Shown piece after piece: positions 35,262 to 47,310 of a DNA stretch of 64,000 nt. A model generated the notes under the pieces. That model was not told the DNA's origin and ran no database searches. It was given only the letters and a program-made list of their open reading frames with translations. The translations under genes and the position numbers were made by a program. Position 1 is the stretch's first letter. Each line of letters begins with the position of its first letter. The stretch is from contig NC_061131.1 in assembly GCF_905220365.1 (NCBI RefSeq), positions 4,030,001 through 4,094,000 of the forward strand, in the 5' to 3' direction. The stretch comes from Vanessa cardui. Its lineage: Eukaryota; Arthropoda; Insecta; Lepidoptera; Nymphalidae.

Positions 35262-35282
35262 TTGATATTTTAATAAAGTGTA

Positions 35283-35506
35283 TTATAGGTATATTCATTG
35301 ATTTCAAAAAGGCATTTGATACTAATACATTAATTTAACAATGACTCCATAAAAAATAAAAAAGAAAGAAAAGAAACCAAATATTAGGACCAGGTTTACT
35401 GATCGTGAACGCATTCAAATTCACAAATTGCAAAAAGATAAACGATAATCTCCAAAGTAATTTAGCGCAAATTACATGTGGAATACCACAAGGATCAATT
35501 CTAGGG
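35283..35506 (+). pseudogene. Reverse transcriptase relic, motifs A and B
   Basis: A frame at 35284-35322 reads IGIFIDFKKAFDT (motif A with its catalytic Asp). A second frame at about 35399-35506 reads FKFTNCKKINDNLQSN and then ITCGIPQGSILG (motif B). The spacer between them is partly deleted and the YxDD motif is gone. The sequence class is Jockey/CR1-like LINE. It starts 14 bases after the hAT MITE's right target repeat. Confidence 0.6.
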
Positions 35507-37937
35507 ATCGCTTACCATTAGCTTACCCATTTGCCAGTTCTACTTTCAATGCTATAAATACCTATAATTAAATATTAGTACTCATCCATTTTAAATAAAA
35601 AAAATTGTTAAGTGTAATAACTGATACTAATATTGAATATACTTAATTCAGCCAAAGGTAAAAATCTAGAAAAAAGTTCGGACTAAAAACGTCATTCGGT
35701 TAAACTTGGTGCAATATCACAGATTAAATCACCGGGAATCCTTCACTCGCGCAGGTGACGTCAGTGGTGCATAGTTGGCAAGTCTTTGAAATCTTGATGC
35801 AGTGATCTCTAGGGAGGCATGTGCAGTGCTTTTAATGGATCGTTGACTTTAACATTCGTTTTTGGGTTTGATTTCAGGTAACACGAGTTAATATTTTTAG
35901 TTAAATGATTTCCATATTTTTTGAAGTCGTTTGAATGAAGTTGTTGAATTTGTTGAAGATTGCTTTTGACTCCTTGATACATTTATTTTTATCGAAACTA
36001 TATTTTGCTCTTGCACACTTATGAATATAAATATATACAATATAAAAATGTATTAAAATACGTACAAAATTCCATATAAATCCGCCTGGTTCTGCCCGCG
36101 GACTTAAGTTGGAATCAATATTGTTTCTGTACTATAATTACATTTACAACGTAAATTCGTATGTATTTTACATAAATTTCATAACATTCAAAGTGAGAAT
36201 ATGAACGAGTGACGTAAAATAGTAGAGAATTTCTACTATTTGCTCGACTTTACCGCAAGTTTGCTCTCAGAAGTTAGCGAGATTTATTGCATAATGCCTC
36301 GGTGGTGCATATCCTTGCCTAGTTAAAGTCTATTGACGCCAGTGTTTTTCGTGAAGTAACTAATAGAGAAGGCATCATTTATTAACTATATTATAATGCT
36401 ACTATATCGTGTAAAGTAGAATTTAATATAGAACGTTTATTTTAATAATTTTATTCAAACTATTTTGGATTTCTTAGACAATAATACTCAACGAAAAAAT
36501 TAATTAATTGAAAAGAAAAAATTACAGATAATTTTCAACAGGAAATGGACAATCGTGTAGATGTTGGCCTATTGATGAAATAGAATACGGCAGAGGAATG
36601 ACATACCCCTCTTTAATATTGGTATAGAAACCATATACCTAATATCTCATACCCAGTACTTGCTTACTTAAATTCATATGTTTTTACTCAACGTCTTAAT
36701 GTGACAATTTAATGAGCTATTTAAATTATATTTCATACGATTTTAACAACTATATTTTCACTTTGAAAAAAGAAACATTTCTGCGATTTTTTTCCAAGTT
36801 AATAACTACAGTTGCTCTCGAATTATGTCTGTGTAAGTTATAAGAGCAAGTTGCACTCGAAAAAACACTACACGCGAGCGATCTATTTACCTTTGAAAAT
36901 TCAAAGATTGATACGTGTTTTCAAATAATACTATTTCTGAAATTGTCTTAAGTTAACAAATCTATATAACTTGCACTTAGTTATGGTACAGATAAGTCTA
37001 TGTTATTTAAAAAAAAATGATGTTTAGTTTTATATAGTATTACTTTTATTTAATCCTAACATGGTGTCATTATTGTCCCACTAAAACACATTTAGAAATT
37101 GAAACTCCAAAGTAAATAAAATAAGGGCCAAAAACACTAAATATATCATAATGGCAATATTGGCTTATTGGTAAAAGTGATCACACCTGTATATATCAAC
37201 TTATTTTATTAATTACTCACATATCCACATGTGCACGCACACTTATATATTTACTTATTACATAATATTGTAATAAGCTTACTATTTCAATTTAATCACG
37301 TGATAGATACTATGATATTAAAAGTTGTCTCCTATATTTGTAAGCATTGCTTCTATGACAAATATAACAAACTGTTTTGTTAATATGTTATTCAAATATA
37401 TCATATTTGGAAACGCAAAAAGGTATTGCGATACATAATATAAAATCAAGAATTAGTGGTTGGTGAGCGAATCTTCATTTAAAAAAAATGAACCTAATTA
37501 TTACATTATTTTGATTAATCGAATATTCAGTTGTAATGAAAAGTATCACGAACAAAAAATGCAATACACAGTGATATACTCGTACAAAAAAAAAATACAT
37601 TTCTATCTGAAATAGGATAAAGATATAAAGCTTTTGTATTAAGATCTTCGCTGCAAGCGTCCCTGGAGTGCATTTTATTTCTATCTCGTGAAAAATGATC
37701 GTTCTTACGCGGGTTCAAGCACCTTTTGTAAAAGCGCTTAGACAGAATATTTATCTCCATTTATCCACATAAATAATGTGGTGAATACCTACGTAATATA
37801 ATAAACTGTTCCGGGGCTCTGTCTGTACATTATATATTTAATATAATATTACTAGGAACCCACAAAGGACCACGTACTCTTAAATTTTTATCACTATAGA
37901 ATATTCATATTCAGTTTTGTTTTTAAATTGGCCAAGT
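35507..37937. other. AT-rich, apparently unique DNA
   Basis: About 2.4 kb. A GC-richer patch at 35690-35830 (gaatccttcactcgcgcagg) is unexplained. The frame at 37527-37760 (minus) is not convincing. Confidence 0.4.
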
Positions 37938-38150
37938 CATCGATAATTGCTCACCAACGTCAATATTTATTTTCTCTTAGAAATATACATCGCCAACATA
38001 TCACCAACCTTGGAAAGAAAGAAGTTAAGTCCCTTGTGCCTGTAGTTGTACTAGCTCACTCACCCTTCAAACCGGGGCAAAATAATATTAAGTAGAGCTG
38101 TTTAGCGGTAGAATAACTGATGCGTGGTTTTATCCTACTCTGACTGACTT
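37938..38150 (-). repeat. SINE-M, degenerate
   Basis: Plus-strand landmarks in reverse order: accaaccttggaaagaaaga, taagtcccttgtgcctgtag, and agctcactcacccttcaaac. Confidence 0.65.
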
Positions 38151-38599
38151 TTACAAACCTCTACTACCAAGCATAATTTAGGTTTTTATTTGAATTAAAT
38201 ATGATTAATAAATATCTATGACTGTCATGATATCATATTTTTAAATAAAAAACGTGAAAAAAAATATTAAAAAAAAATAACAAATTTATTTAACAAATAA
38301 TTATTTTATACAGTTTTAGTTAAGTGTCAAAGTCAATACTATAATGAGACTTTCCTCATCATAAATGGATTTGATGCTTTAACCAGTGTTCATGTGTGAG
38401 TGGGAATATTCGTCACATTGCTATATAATTATGAAACTACTAATACAGCGACTTTGATAAAGTTTATTACACAATTAAAGTAATTGTTATCAGATGTTAC
38501 TTAATAATAGTTATTAAATGAATTTCATCAAAACTAGAATAACTTGTATAAGTAGGTAGAATATATATACAACATTTTGTTTGTAAATATGGCCCTTTT
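38151..38599. other. AT-rich non-coding stretch
   Basis: Nothing recognised. Confidence 0.45.
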
Positions 38600-38940
38600 A
38601 AAAATCAGAAATTTAAAATCAAAATATTCGTTTATCAGTAGGCTATAAATATCACTTTTGGGCGTCACGTTACACTGTTGAATTATATTTAAAGCTATCA
38701 CTGATAACCCACTACCGGTCAAAGTAAATTCTACCTAGAAGAACTGGCAAAAAAATCAATAGTCCTCTTTTGCACCATTTAAATTACAGACGTCGTTTAT
38801 TTTTTATGTCTTTCTTAGAAGTCACGTTCACGCTTTTTTGTCTTTTATAATCTTGTACTGAGTAATATGCCACATTTATCAATGCTTTTTTGAAATAAGC
38901 ATTAATTTATTTTATCAACGAAGCATCCTTTTAAATTATA
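38600..38940 (-). mobile_element. Jockey/CR1-type LINE 3' end, old copy
   Basis: Same family as 30321-30800 but more diverged: plus-strand ctacctagaagaactggcaa and cacgcttttttgtcttttat align with the 3' UTR and C-terminal codons of that element. Confidence 0.55.
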
Positions 38941-39217
38941 TGCGAAACAAGATGTGCACAATCACGTAGTTCGTCCTTAAATTATGTGGAGTTGTACATA
39001 TAGAATGTTTTGAACATCGTAATAGTTTTGTCATTGTTTCCTAGAAAAACGATTGCACCAAGTTGTGCACTTTGATGTGTGTATTTGATAAAATATAGCG
39101 TTAAATTAATTAAATCAGAACTACAATATTATCATGCTTAATATAAGATCCAAAATCGACCGACCGTTTATCACTTTTAGGTTGTGTTTATTTAAAAAAA
39201 ATAAAAAATATAAATAT
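38941..39217. other. AT-rich non-coding stretch
   Basis: Nothing recognised. Confidence 0.4.
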
Positions 39218-39441
39218 TGGACAACATCACATACATTACTCTGGTCCCAATGTGAGCAGCTAAAGCACTTGTGTTATGGATAATCAGAACTAACGCCGGC
39301 ACCAGAAGCGCCCAAACCCAAGACGACATAGAAAACTAATGAACTTTTTCTACATCGACTTAACCGGGAATGAAACACGGGACCTCGGAGTAGCGTAATC
39401 TCATGAAAACCAGTGCACACACTACTCAACCACGGAGGTCT
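39218..39441 (-). repeat. SINE-B, full length
   Basis: The minus strand shows the head with gtggttgagtagtgtgtgca, a B-box region (cgtgtttcattcccggttaa) and the gatgtagaaaaagttcatta body. The 3' end is ggacaacatcacatacatta on plus. Confidence 0.75.
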
Positions 39442-40474
39442 TATTTAAATTTGAAATATATTTTTAAAAATATATAAAATGAAATAACATGTCATATACA
39501 ATATACCTTCGACTTCATTCCACTCGATTTTCAAATTACCTACCGATCCGAGTCAACTGGTGACACGAGATCTGGCAGCTTCGTCCAAAGTCAAAGTTTC
39601 GACGTATAAAACGGAAGTATTCCATTAGTTTCGTGCACTCTAAAATATAGCGGCATTGATGAATACTTTGATGTTTTATAAAATATCATATAAACTTTTA
39701 TTCACATTGAAGATTTTACCTTAATAATAAATATAAAATAACACATATTTAAATTACTGTATTTATTTATTTAAAACCCACATACACTCTACTAACTAAC
39801 TACACTGAAATCATTTTAAATCACGGAAGCAAAAAAGTAAACTATTTTATTAAAGTAATTAAAAAAATGTTTACATAAATAGTTAATATATTATTATCGT
39901 CTGTTATAGACCCTTAGCATCAATTTTCTTAAACATTTTCAATAAACGTTATAAATATATGATAATCAAGGAAGATATATAATAAAAGTAAAAAGAGAGT
40001 GAGAAAAACGTGTATTTTTTACATACAAATTTGTCTATGTTAACGGTACTTAAGTTTTCATCGATCGATAGTGGCGCGGCTTCGAGTAATTAATCTTAAA
40101 CGGCGTGCATTTTCTGCTGCCTAATGCGCTGTATAAAATTACTATAAAGTGGAATTATCACCGGGAAATGGCGCTAGCTGCTTATTTATTGCACCTATGC
40201 TATTAATTCAAAAGGTTCTAACATGTTTCTAGATCTGGAGTATATGGATTGAGAATCATGCAATTATGTAACTTTTACTAGCTATATATCAATTTACATC
40301 TTCTGACTAAATTTATAATGAATCGAGCTGTCTCAAGTGGATATTTAATTACGTCGTTTTTAAATAAATATAATCTATTCATACTGTATTTAGCTACTCG
40401 TAAATAAATGATCTATTACTATTTTTTGATGTCTATATCAACTTGATAAATTAAAAATTAAAATAATTTTCTAG
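39442..40474. other. Non-coding stretch with a possible regulatory island
   Basis: 40060-40200 is GC-richer, carries atcgatcgat and an aatggcgctagctgcttat segment, and matches no repeat here. No gene. Confidence 0.4.
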
Positions 40475-40545
40475 TTCAATTTCAATTCAATTTTATCAGA
40501 ACATTTTAAGAAGAACCTTCAAGAAACTCACTGGTTATTCTTTCA
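40475..40545 (-). repeat. Possible Jockey-type 3' UTR fragment
   Basis: aagaagaaccttcaagaaac and ctggttattct resemble the gaagaaccggcaagaaactc block of the other LINE tails. Confidence 0.3.
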
Positions 40546-40760
40546 GATATTTGTAATCTACATGATTTCAGAGTTTAAATCAATAAAATAAAATTATAAT
40601 TTGAAAGTATAGATAGCATTTCGTTTTTTTTTTTTACAACGTATGATTATATAAAAGTACGTTTTAGCCATATGTAAATTTGTCTAGTAAAACTAAAATT
40701 GAATTAAATTAATACTCATTGATGGATAAATGCCTCCTTAAAGTAAAGTAAGTAAATTAA

Positions 40761-40882
40761 GTAACAGGCTGTACATTTCCCACTGCTGAGATAAGGCCTC
40801 CTCTTCCATTACGGAGAGGATTTGGAACATATTCCACCACGCTGTTCCAATGCGGGTTGGTGGAATGCACTTGTGGCATCAT
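40761..40882 (-). repeat. SINE-A 3' part
   Basis: From the tail (gtaacaggctgtacatttcc on plus) to caatgcgggttggtggaatg. The head half is missing, and a T-run marks the break. Confidence 0.75.
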
Positions 40883-41096
40883 TTTTTTTTTGCACGCTTG
40901 CTACTGGACACAAGCAGATGTTTACGAAATAATTTTCATCACTGAGAGAACAAAATAGTCTCAAATATAATACATGAAAATTATTAATAAATAATATTAA
41001 ATAGTATATACTTAATAGGATTAACGTAGTATTTTTTTCCAGCGAGGGTCATATTGACTATCACAACTTTTTATTTTTACTTTTCTTTGTCCTAAA

Positions 41097-41322
41097 AATA
41101 AACAGACTTGCTAATGGTACGTCAAAAGTGTAATCCAACTGGTAACACCTTATATCGCCAGTGCGCTTCCAACCTTAGGTGATAAGAGCTAAGCTAAGCT
41201 TGTGCATAGCCACTCAAACTTGACCATAATATTAAGAATTTCTTTTTAGCGGTAGAATATTGTTGAAAGTACTACTCAGAGTAACTAGCGTTCGTATAGA
41301 TCCACAATACCAAGCCCATATT
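41097..41322 (-). repeat. SINE-M, degenerate
   Basis: Plus-strand tatatcgccagtgcgcttcc, aaccttaggtgataagagct, and agcggtagaatattgttg in reverse SINE-M order. Confidence 0.5.
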
Positions 41323-41394
41323 ACTACAGATAACTATTTTAAGTTCATTTATTATTTTACTAATCCAGATCGGAAAACCTTTTTGGCAAAGATT

Positions 41395-41530
41395 AATAAA
41401 TAAATAAAATAAAAAAATAAAAATAAACTTTGTTGACTGAAGGATTACATTACAAACAAGTTGCAAGGGCTCCTGTACTAGGTGCAAACCCGTATTACTG
41501 GGTGCCCCGCTCATCCACCAAGACAACTAG
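41395..41530 (-). other. 3' UTR and tail of the Jockey/CR1-type LINE
   Basis: The minus strand carries ttggtggatgagcggggcac, a tgcaacttg segment, and a tail of TTTAT-type repeats at 41395-41430. The frame at 41272-41526 is made from this UTR and is not a gene. Confidence 0.6.
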
Positions 41531-41614
41531 AAAGTCAACAATGACTTTGTTACACAGATTTATAGTAATATCTTATCTTTTAAGAAATGTGAACAATTTA
41601 TAAAATAACTAGAA

Positions 41615-41649
<35 letters not shown>

Positions 41650-41671
41650 TATGTGTGTGCGTGCGTGCGCT
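41615..41671. repeat. (GT)n microsatellite
   Basis: About 32 bases of pure GT, then an imperfect tgtgcgtgcgtgcg extension, inside the 3' region of the LINE. Confidence 0.95.
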
Positions 41672-41690
41672 TAAACATGTATAAATTTTA

Positions 41691-44600
41691 TTATAATTGT
41701 GAAAGGTTTAGATTAATTATCAATTTTTCAGTTTCATCATAATTATACGTGAGTAATGTTTCAGTTAGAACACGCTTTACTTTGGTCTTTGTCAGTCTGT
41801 ACAAGTCAAGTCTACTGTTTAGTTTATTATAAAGATATGACGATTGATAATTGTATTGCATTTTCATAAATTTGGTTTTACTATTTGGCATAGGACAAAC
41901 AGATTTACGCCTAGGGTTTTGGGTTTGAGAGGAAACAAAAGGTAAATTATGATGAATTTTAAGTATACAATTTAATATATATATATTTGACGAGTAGTCA
42001 GTAATTTGTACTGATTGTGTAAATCAAAAGTTGGAAAAAGATACGGTTTGAAAAACATTACTTTTATGAGAGACCTCTGCGCTCTTTCTAAAATTATTAA
42101 ATGCGTTTTAGCCGCACCCCCCCATACAGGGATACAGTAGCTCAATATAGATTGGGCTAGTGCTTTATCGGTGGTAATAAGAGTGGCCTCGCTCGCAACG
42201 TATCTAAGTTTTTTGAAAACCCAAGTAATTTTTCTTATCTTGTCAACGATGCTCTCAATATGAGGTCTCCAGGTGTGATGCTGGTCAATAATTACACCAA
42301 GATATTTTATCTTATCTGTTTTCGATATGTTATCACAAAAGCAAGTGTTTAAATCAGGATAATTACAGTTATGAACTTTCAGATTAAAGTGGGTGTCAGG
42401 TTGTGTAGTTTTGCGGATTGAAAAGGTTACATATTTAGTTTTATTTATATTTAATGTTAACAGATTAAACCTTAACCAGCAAGAAATTCGATGAATTCCC
42501 GACTCAGCTATAGCATGTAGCTCGTCCCAAGATTTTGCATTAAAGATGAGGGCTGTATCATCAGCATACGTGTAAATTTTACAGTTTTGAACGTTATAAT
42601 TACAGAGATCGTTTACATAAATTAGGAATAGGTTAGGTCCTAATACGCTTCCCTGTGGGACACCATAACTGACACTTGAGGGTTGGCTCACATACTCATT
42701 CAACTGTAGTAGTTGCTGACGGTCGGTTAAGTAATCCGAGAGAAGTGCGGAGGGCAATCCTCTTATACCAAAATTATGTAACTTTTCAAGAAGGATGGGA
42801 ATGGACACGGTATCGAAAGCTTTAGCCAAGTCAAGGAACACACCAGCGCATTTGTTACCAGAATCCAATTGATTGCTTATTTCATTCGTTAATGCTAGAA
42901 CTGCGTCTTCAGTGGAAATGCTATTTCTAAAGCCATATTGGTTTGAAGACAACAGATTATTATTCACTAATAAACAATAAACAATATCTCACTAGATATT
43001 GTTTTAAGTGATTGTTAATTAGTTTTTCAAAAATTTTAGCTAGTACGGAAATTACAGAAATCGGCCTGTAGTTATCGACATCGTTCCCATCCCCACCCTC
43101 ATATATTGGTGTTACAATAGATCGTTTAAAAGTCTTAGGAAAGCAACCGTTTGTGAAGCAAAGAATATAGATGTGACACAATATTGGTACAAGAATGTTC
43201 CTGGCCATTTTAATAAATGAAGTAGGAATATTGTCCCACCCAGGAGCAGACTCACTTGAAAGACTATTTATAATCGTATCTACTTCAGTAGGGTCGGTAT
43301 TGAGGAGAACAAAGGAGTTTATATGGGTGAAAGTTTCTGACAAATTACTGTGAAATGAGGAGGGAGGTGAATCTTTAAGTTTTTCAGCCAAATTCCTACC
43401 CATATTAGAAAAATGTTCATTGATAAGGTTGGCAGATTGTACAGGGAACGTCGAAAGATTAATAAGTTTATGTGTGTGTTCAGTTTTATTTTTACTAATA
43501 TAATATATTGATTTAATAGCTTTCCAAAGTGTTTTAGAATTTTGAGCGCTGTCTAGTTTATTTTTTTCATAGCTAGTTTTTAGTTTTCTTACGAGTTTAT
43601 GACAAAAATTTTTGTACTGAGTGTAAGTTATTTTTAATATCTGATTATCAGGATTCCTTTTAAGTTTTAAATGGAGTTTATCACGATTCCTAAGGCAAAG
43701 TAAAACACCAGGGGTAATCCAAGGCTGTAAGTGACGTTTTCTGTTAGGTATCGTAATTGTTTTTTTTTTGTTACTATTAAATGCTACCGTTATTCTATTC
43801 ATCAACGTTTCGGTAGCGATTGTCGGATCCTCAATAGTCAATATATCCACAAGGTTGTTTTTTATATCATTAAAAGCTGAGACGTAATCAGTAATAACTT
43901 TTGTTTTAAATAAAACTCGGTTATACTTGTATGCAAGATTTAAAAGGACCGTTGAATGATCAGTAGGAGCGTTATTTAGTAAAATTGACTTTGCACATAA
44001 AGTAGTTTTGAGCATCATATGATCATAACACATTTTGTCGCGAGTAGGTAACCTATGAGCTGGTAAAATTCCATAAAACGCGAGTGTATTTAAATAATTA
44101 GGGCAGCTTGGGTCTAAACTATCATGTTTAATGTCTGTATTGATATCGCCAGTTAGAATAATGTTCTTGAAATTGTCAAATCGTTGAAGGTGTACGATAT
44201 ATACCTATTATCACCGTGTCCGGAAGCGTTAGCACTAGGCAAGAAGAATTTTTTATACAAGGTTCCGATACGTTACAATTAAGATTCTTATTTACATACA
44301 TGATTACTCCGTCACAGCGATTTAAAATGTTTTTTGGTAAAATACGAGTTATAATTGCTATTTAGAGTAGGTATAGGTTTATCTTTCGATAAATGACACT
44401 CTGTCATAACAAGTATATCACATTCTATTTTCAATGATTTTAGTGTTACTTGAAAAGTGTCAAAATTTTTGTAAATACTCCTTATTTTTTGTGTCAGGAT
44501 AGTGAGATGATTAGTTTGAATAATTTGTGAATAACATTCGTCAGGGTTACATGTTAAAGCCTGGGCAATTTCAAAATTGTCTATATCTGTACTTGTTTGC

Positions 44601-44698
44601 AGCGTGTTATCCATTATTATATAAGGTTGTATTGTCAAACAATATAACCGTGATAAAAGATTTGAAAATTTAAGGTTACAGTTAAATGAATAAAGCAC
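41691..44698 (-). pseudogene. LINE ORF2: APE endonuclease plus reverse transcriptase, broken
   Basis: Endonuclease: 44698-44330 has LTILTQKIRSIYKN and CDILVMTECHL. The usual N of the QNIRS motif is K here, and the motif II E is kept. A shifted frame continues with RCDGVIMYVNKNL and TVIIGIYRTPS. After another break comes NIILTGDINTD, then CYDHMML and PTDHSTV, so the GDxN and SDH-type motifs survive. RT: APGWDNIPTSFIK and YRPISVISVLAKIFEKL lie in the 44033-42960 frame. After a slip at about 42965 come GVFLDLAKAFD (motif A), YGVPQGSVLGP (motif B), YADD (motif C) and IKYLGVIID. A last frameshift at a TA run (about 41979-41988) leads to the C-terminal segment ending LTYNYDETEKLI. The order and motifs are standard for Jockey/CR1/Daphne-like LINEs; the exact clade is uncertain. 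Confidence 0.85.
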
Positions 44699-45058
44699 GT
44701 ATAATATAAGGAAAGTAACACAAGAAATCTAACAAAAACTAAATAACTTTCACATAATAAACTTATTAATACGAAATAGGTGTGTAGCAGTGTAGTATGA
44801 GGGTGTGAACGACTTGAGTAGTTGTACATATGGTGTGCATAGTGATACGAGTTACTGTATATGAGTATTATTTGTAATATTAAATGTGTAGTTAAACATA
44901 CAATTATTTTGAAGTAGTAAAGTACGGTAAAGTATATAAAAGATAGTAAGTAATTTTCTAGAGTAACTAGTCATTTGTTAGATTCATACATACTCCTAAT
45001 TTGTGATTCACTTATAATTTTTATAATTGGAGAGTTTTCATCCTTCCTCACTAACACA

Positions 45059-45831
45059 TCACCAATGGCGGTCCTCCAATGTGTAGTTGTTTGTTCCGCT
45101 GAATTCTCTGGCTAAGAAAAACAATCTATTACCTTTTTGGGTTAGGTGATCTGATAGAAAAACCGGTGTATTATGGCTCGTTAACCCCAGGTGTTGTGCA
45201 TTTAGTTTATTAGTTTTGTTTTGATTGTTGTACTTTTTAGCGGCTTTCAATATATTCGTTTTCTTTATGTATGAACACAGTTCCAGAATTATAGGTTTTT
45301 TTATCTCCTTTGTTGGACGATCTATAGATATCCTTGATGTCATTTGTTTCGAGTTTAATATTCAGGGTATTCGATAATTTGGTAACCATGTCCATAAGCG
45401 AGGTTTTTGTTTCACCGTTTAACTTGGGAACATTTTTAATCTCTAATAAGCATTTACGTTGCGATTTTTGTAAGCCTTCAATTTGGTTTTCTAAGATTTG
45501 TATGTATTCTTTATCCTTCTGTTTTTCGCGTTCCAAAACTTCCATTGCTTTTCTCATATCTTCGTATTGGGCGGACAGAAACGACATTGAACCTTCGATA
45601 GTTTTTAAGGAAGCCGTGAGTTGCGCCCTTTCTCTATTCTATTCGCACATCAAAGAGTATAGGCATATCCTTAATGTCGTTCTTAAACTCAGAAAATTCA
45701 AAAAGAATCTCTTCCGAGCGCTTACGCTTTATACGGGTGTTTACGAAACTAGTCTTCGGTGTAAATTCTTCGTTACCTTCGATCTGACGTAAATTAGACT
45801 CGGAACTAGACTTCTCAGGAGTTCGTAACAT
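45059..45831 (-). pseudogene. LINE ORF1, FP25K-like, frameshifted
   Basis: Begins MLRTPEKSSSESNLRQIEG at 45831. After a slip near 45635 the frame contains a coiled coil (45587-45460: DMRKAMEVLEREKQKD, then YIQILENQIEGLQKSQ), then CLLEIKNVPK and DIKDIYRSSNKGDKK. After another slip near 45290 it reads ILELCSYIKKTNIL, LNAQHLGLTSHNTPVFLSDH, and LFFLAREF. The order matches the Baculo_FP/FP25K-like domain that many insect LINEs use as ORF1, an RNA-binding chaperone type of role. The expected C-terminal YxxCWxRNGxI segment is degraded. Confidence 0.7.
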
Positions 45832-46345
45832 TTTAATAGTTTACTTATGTAACGTTGACGTTGGGCACTCTCTAAGTACCAGGACCACAGAGGACTATGA
45901 GAGTAGCTTGCGTTAACAATATGGAGGGAAGGTCCAAGCACCAGGCGCAACCGCCCACAGTGTTGATGATTAGTCACTGGGCGGTTCTGATTAACACTCA
46001 CCACTTCTTGGGCGGAGGAGGGTTAGTTGACAAGGACAGTACTCCTGCGCAATCGTTAACAAATTGTATGAACTCCTGCGCAATTATGTGCTTCTAATAT
46101 TTTAATGGAATTTTTGAACACTTTTTAATAAAAATATATTAAAATAAAAATCAAAAACACACGGTATACACGTCTACACTTGGCAGTGGTCCGGGGGGAA
46201 GAGGAATTAATGAGTGCCGAATCCAAATTTAGGCGTAATCGCCACTTAAATTCTCCCCTGCAATAATCAGTCGTAGCTTGTTTAATTAGTAAGTTTAGCC
46301 GAGCAACAGCGCACTCAAACAATGCAGATGAATGGTTCAAACACA

Positions 46346-46458
46346 CTCAATCTAAATTAGGATCGCCATGTAAATTGTATAGTAAATGACATAATCTTCT
46401 TCAAAGTAGTAAAAAATTCATTCCTAAGGTTATAACAAATATTTAATAATAATAAGTA
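46346..46458. other. Short spacer between the LINE leader and a SINE-A
   Basis: Nothing recognised. Confidence 0.4.
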
Positions 46459-46631
46459 GCAGCCTGTAAATTTCCCACTGCTGGGCTAATGGCCTCCTCT
46501 CCCATTAAGAAGAGGGTTTGGAACATGTTCCACCAGTGTGCTTAGTGCTAGTTATAGTGGTGCTTGCCTGGGTTTGAACCCGAAATCATCGGTTAAGATG
46601 CACGTGTTCTAACCACTGGGCCACCTCGGCT
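46459..46631 (-). repeat. SINE-A, internally deleted
   Basis: Tail and 3' body (agcagcctgtaaatttccca on plus) are joined after the gttccacca segment to the head region with gggtttgaacccgaaatcat and ccactgggccacctcggct. The central body is missing. Confidence 0.8.
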
Positions 46632-47181
46632 AATAATAATAATGTCTATCTCATAGTCACTGTGGTCACTATAGACTATCGTATCATAGTGCCTGAAGTT
46701 ACACATTACAATATAATAACTACTGTTAAAAATAAATGTTAAAATAAATGCTGATTGTGCCTCCAGTTATGTAAATTCAACTTCTATTAAAAGTTACACT
46801 TGATCCCATGGAACAGTAAAGTATATTAGGGGATGATTAATTTGTATAATAAATTATGTGTCCTTTTATTGTGACAAAGTCTCTTTACTCTTAAATAGTC
46901 GATTTGAAGCTTTAGTAGGTTGTTTAACTTCAGGGAGATGGAAATTTATGTGTCAGAACTTCCTGGGACACGAACGTTGCCTTAACCATCAAGTACAACA
47001 TTAATTATAAACATCGAGTTTACAAATGCTTAACGCTACGCTCCACGATACCAAAATGTTTTCCAATTCGGTCATTTTAACTATTAGAACTATGTTACTA
47101 TTTATATATTTAAACATTTTTGTAATGAAATTCAAAATAAAGGTGTCCGTGGATATGATACATTAGGCAAGTATTATTTAA
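46632..47181. other. AT-rich non-coding stretch
   Basis: Nothing recognised before the RTE relic. Confidence 0.45.
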
Positions 47182-47310
47182 AGACAAATGAATATACTGA
47201 AGTGGCAATGGGCTGGTCATATTTGTCGTAGAACTGGCAACCGTTGGTAAAAACGTGTCCTAGGGTGGAGACCGCGTCTCGGCAAACGTAGTGTAGGACG
47301 TCCTCAGGCA
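47182..47310 (+). pseudogene. RTE-type ORF C-terminus, 5' half (split by R1 element)
   Basis: The frame reads RQMNILKWQWAGHICRRTG, one stop, then KRVLGWRPRLGKRSVGRPQA. W-A-G-H and G-R-P are hallmarks of the end of RTE-type polyproteins. It is interrupted exactly after the codon gca at 47310 and continues in the same frame at 52705. Confidence 0.75.
47296..47310. repeat. Left target-site duplication of the R1-clade LINE
   Basis: ggacgtcctcaggca, repeated without mismatch at 52690-52704. Confidence 0.95.

Larger units (their letters stand above)
41390..46345 (-). mobile_element. Jockey/CR1-superfamily LINE, long decayed copy
   Basis: On the minus strand, in order: a 5' leader (about 46345-45832, boundary uncertain), ORF1 (45831-45059), ORF2 with endonuclease and RT (44698-41691), a CA-rich stretch at 41671-41615, and a 3' UTR (41530-41395) with gagcggggcacccagtaat and an AT-rich simple tail. 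A 13-base motif, actcctgcgcaat, occurs twice in the leader (46042 and 46073). The number of frameshifts shows a copy dead for a long time. No target duplication could be identified. Confidence 0.8.

Noticed and set aside
45334..45792. 152-aa plus-strand frame
   Set aside because: Antisense to the coiled-coil ORF1 of the minus-strand LINE.
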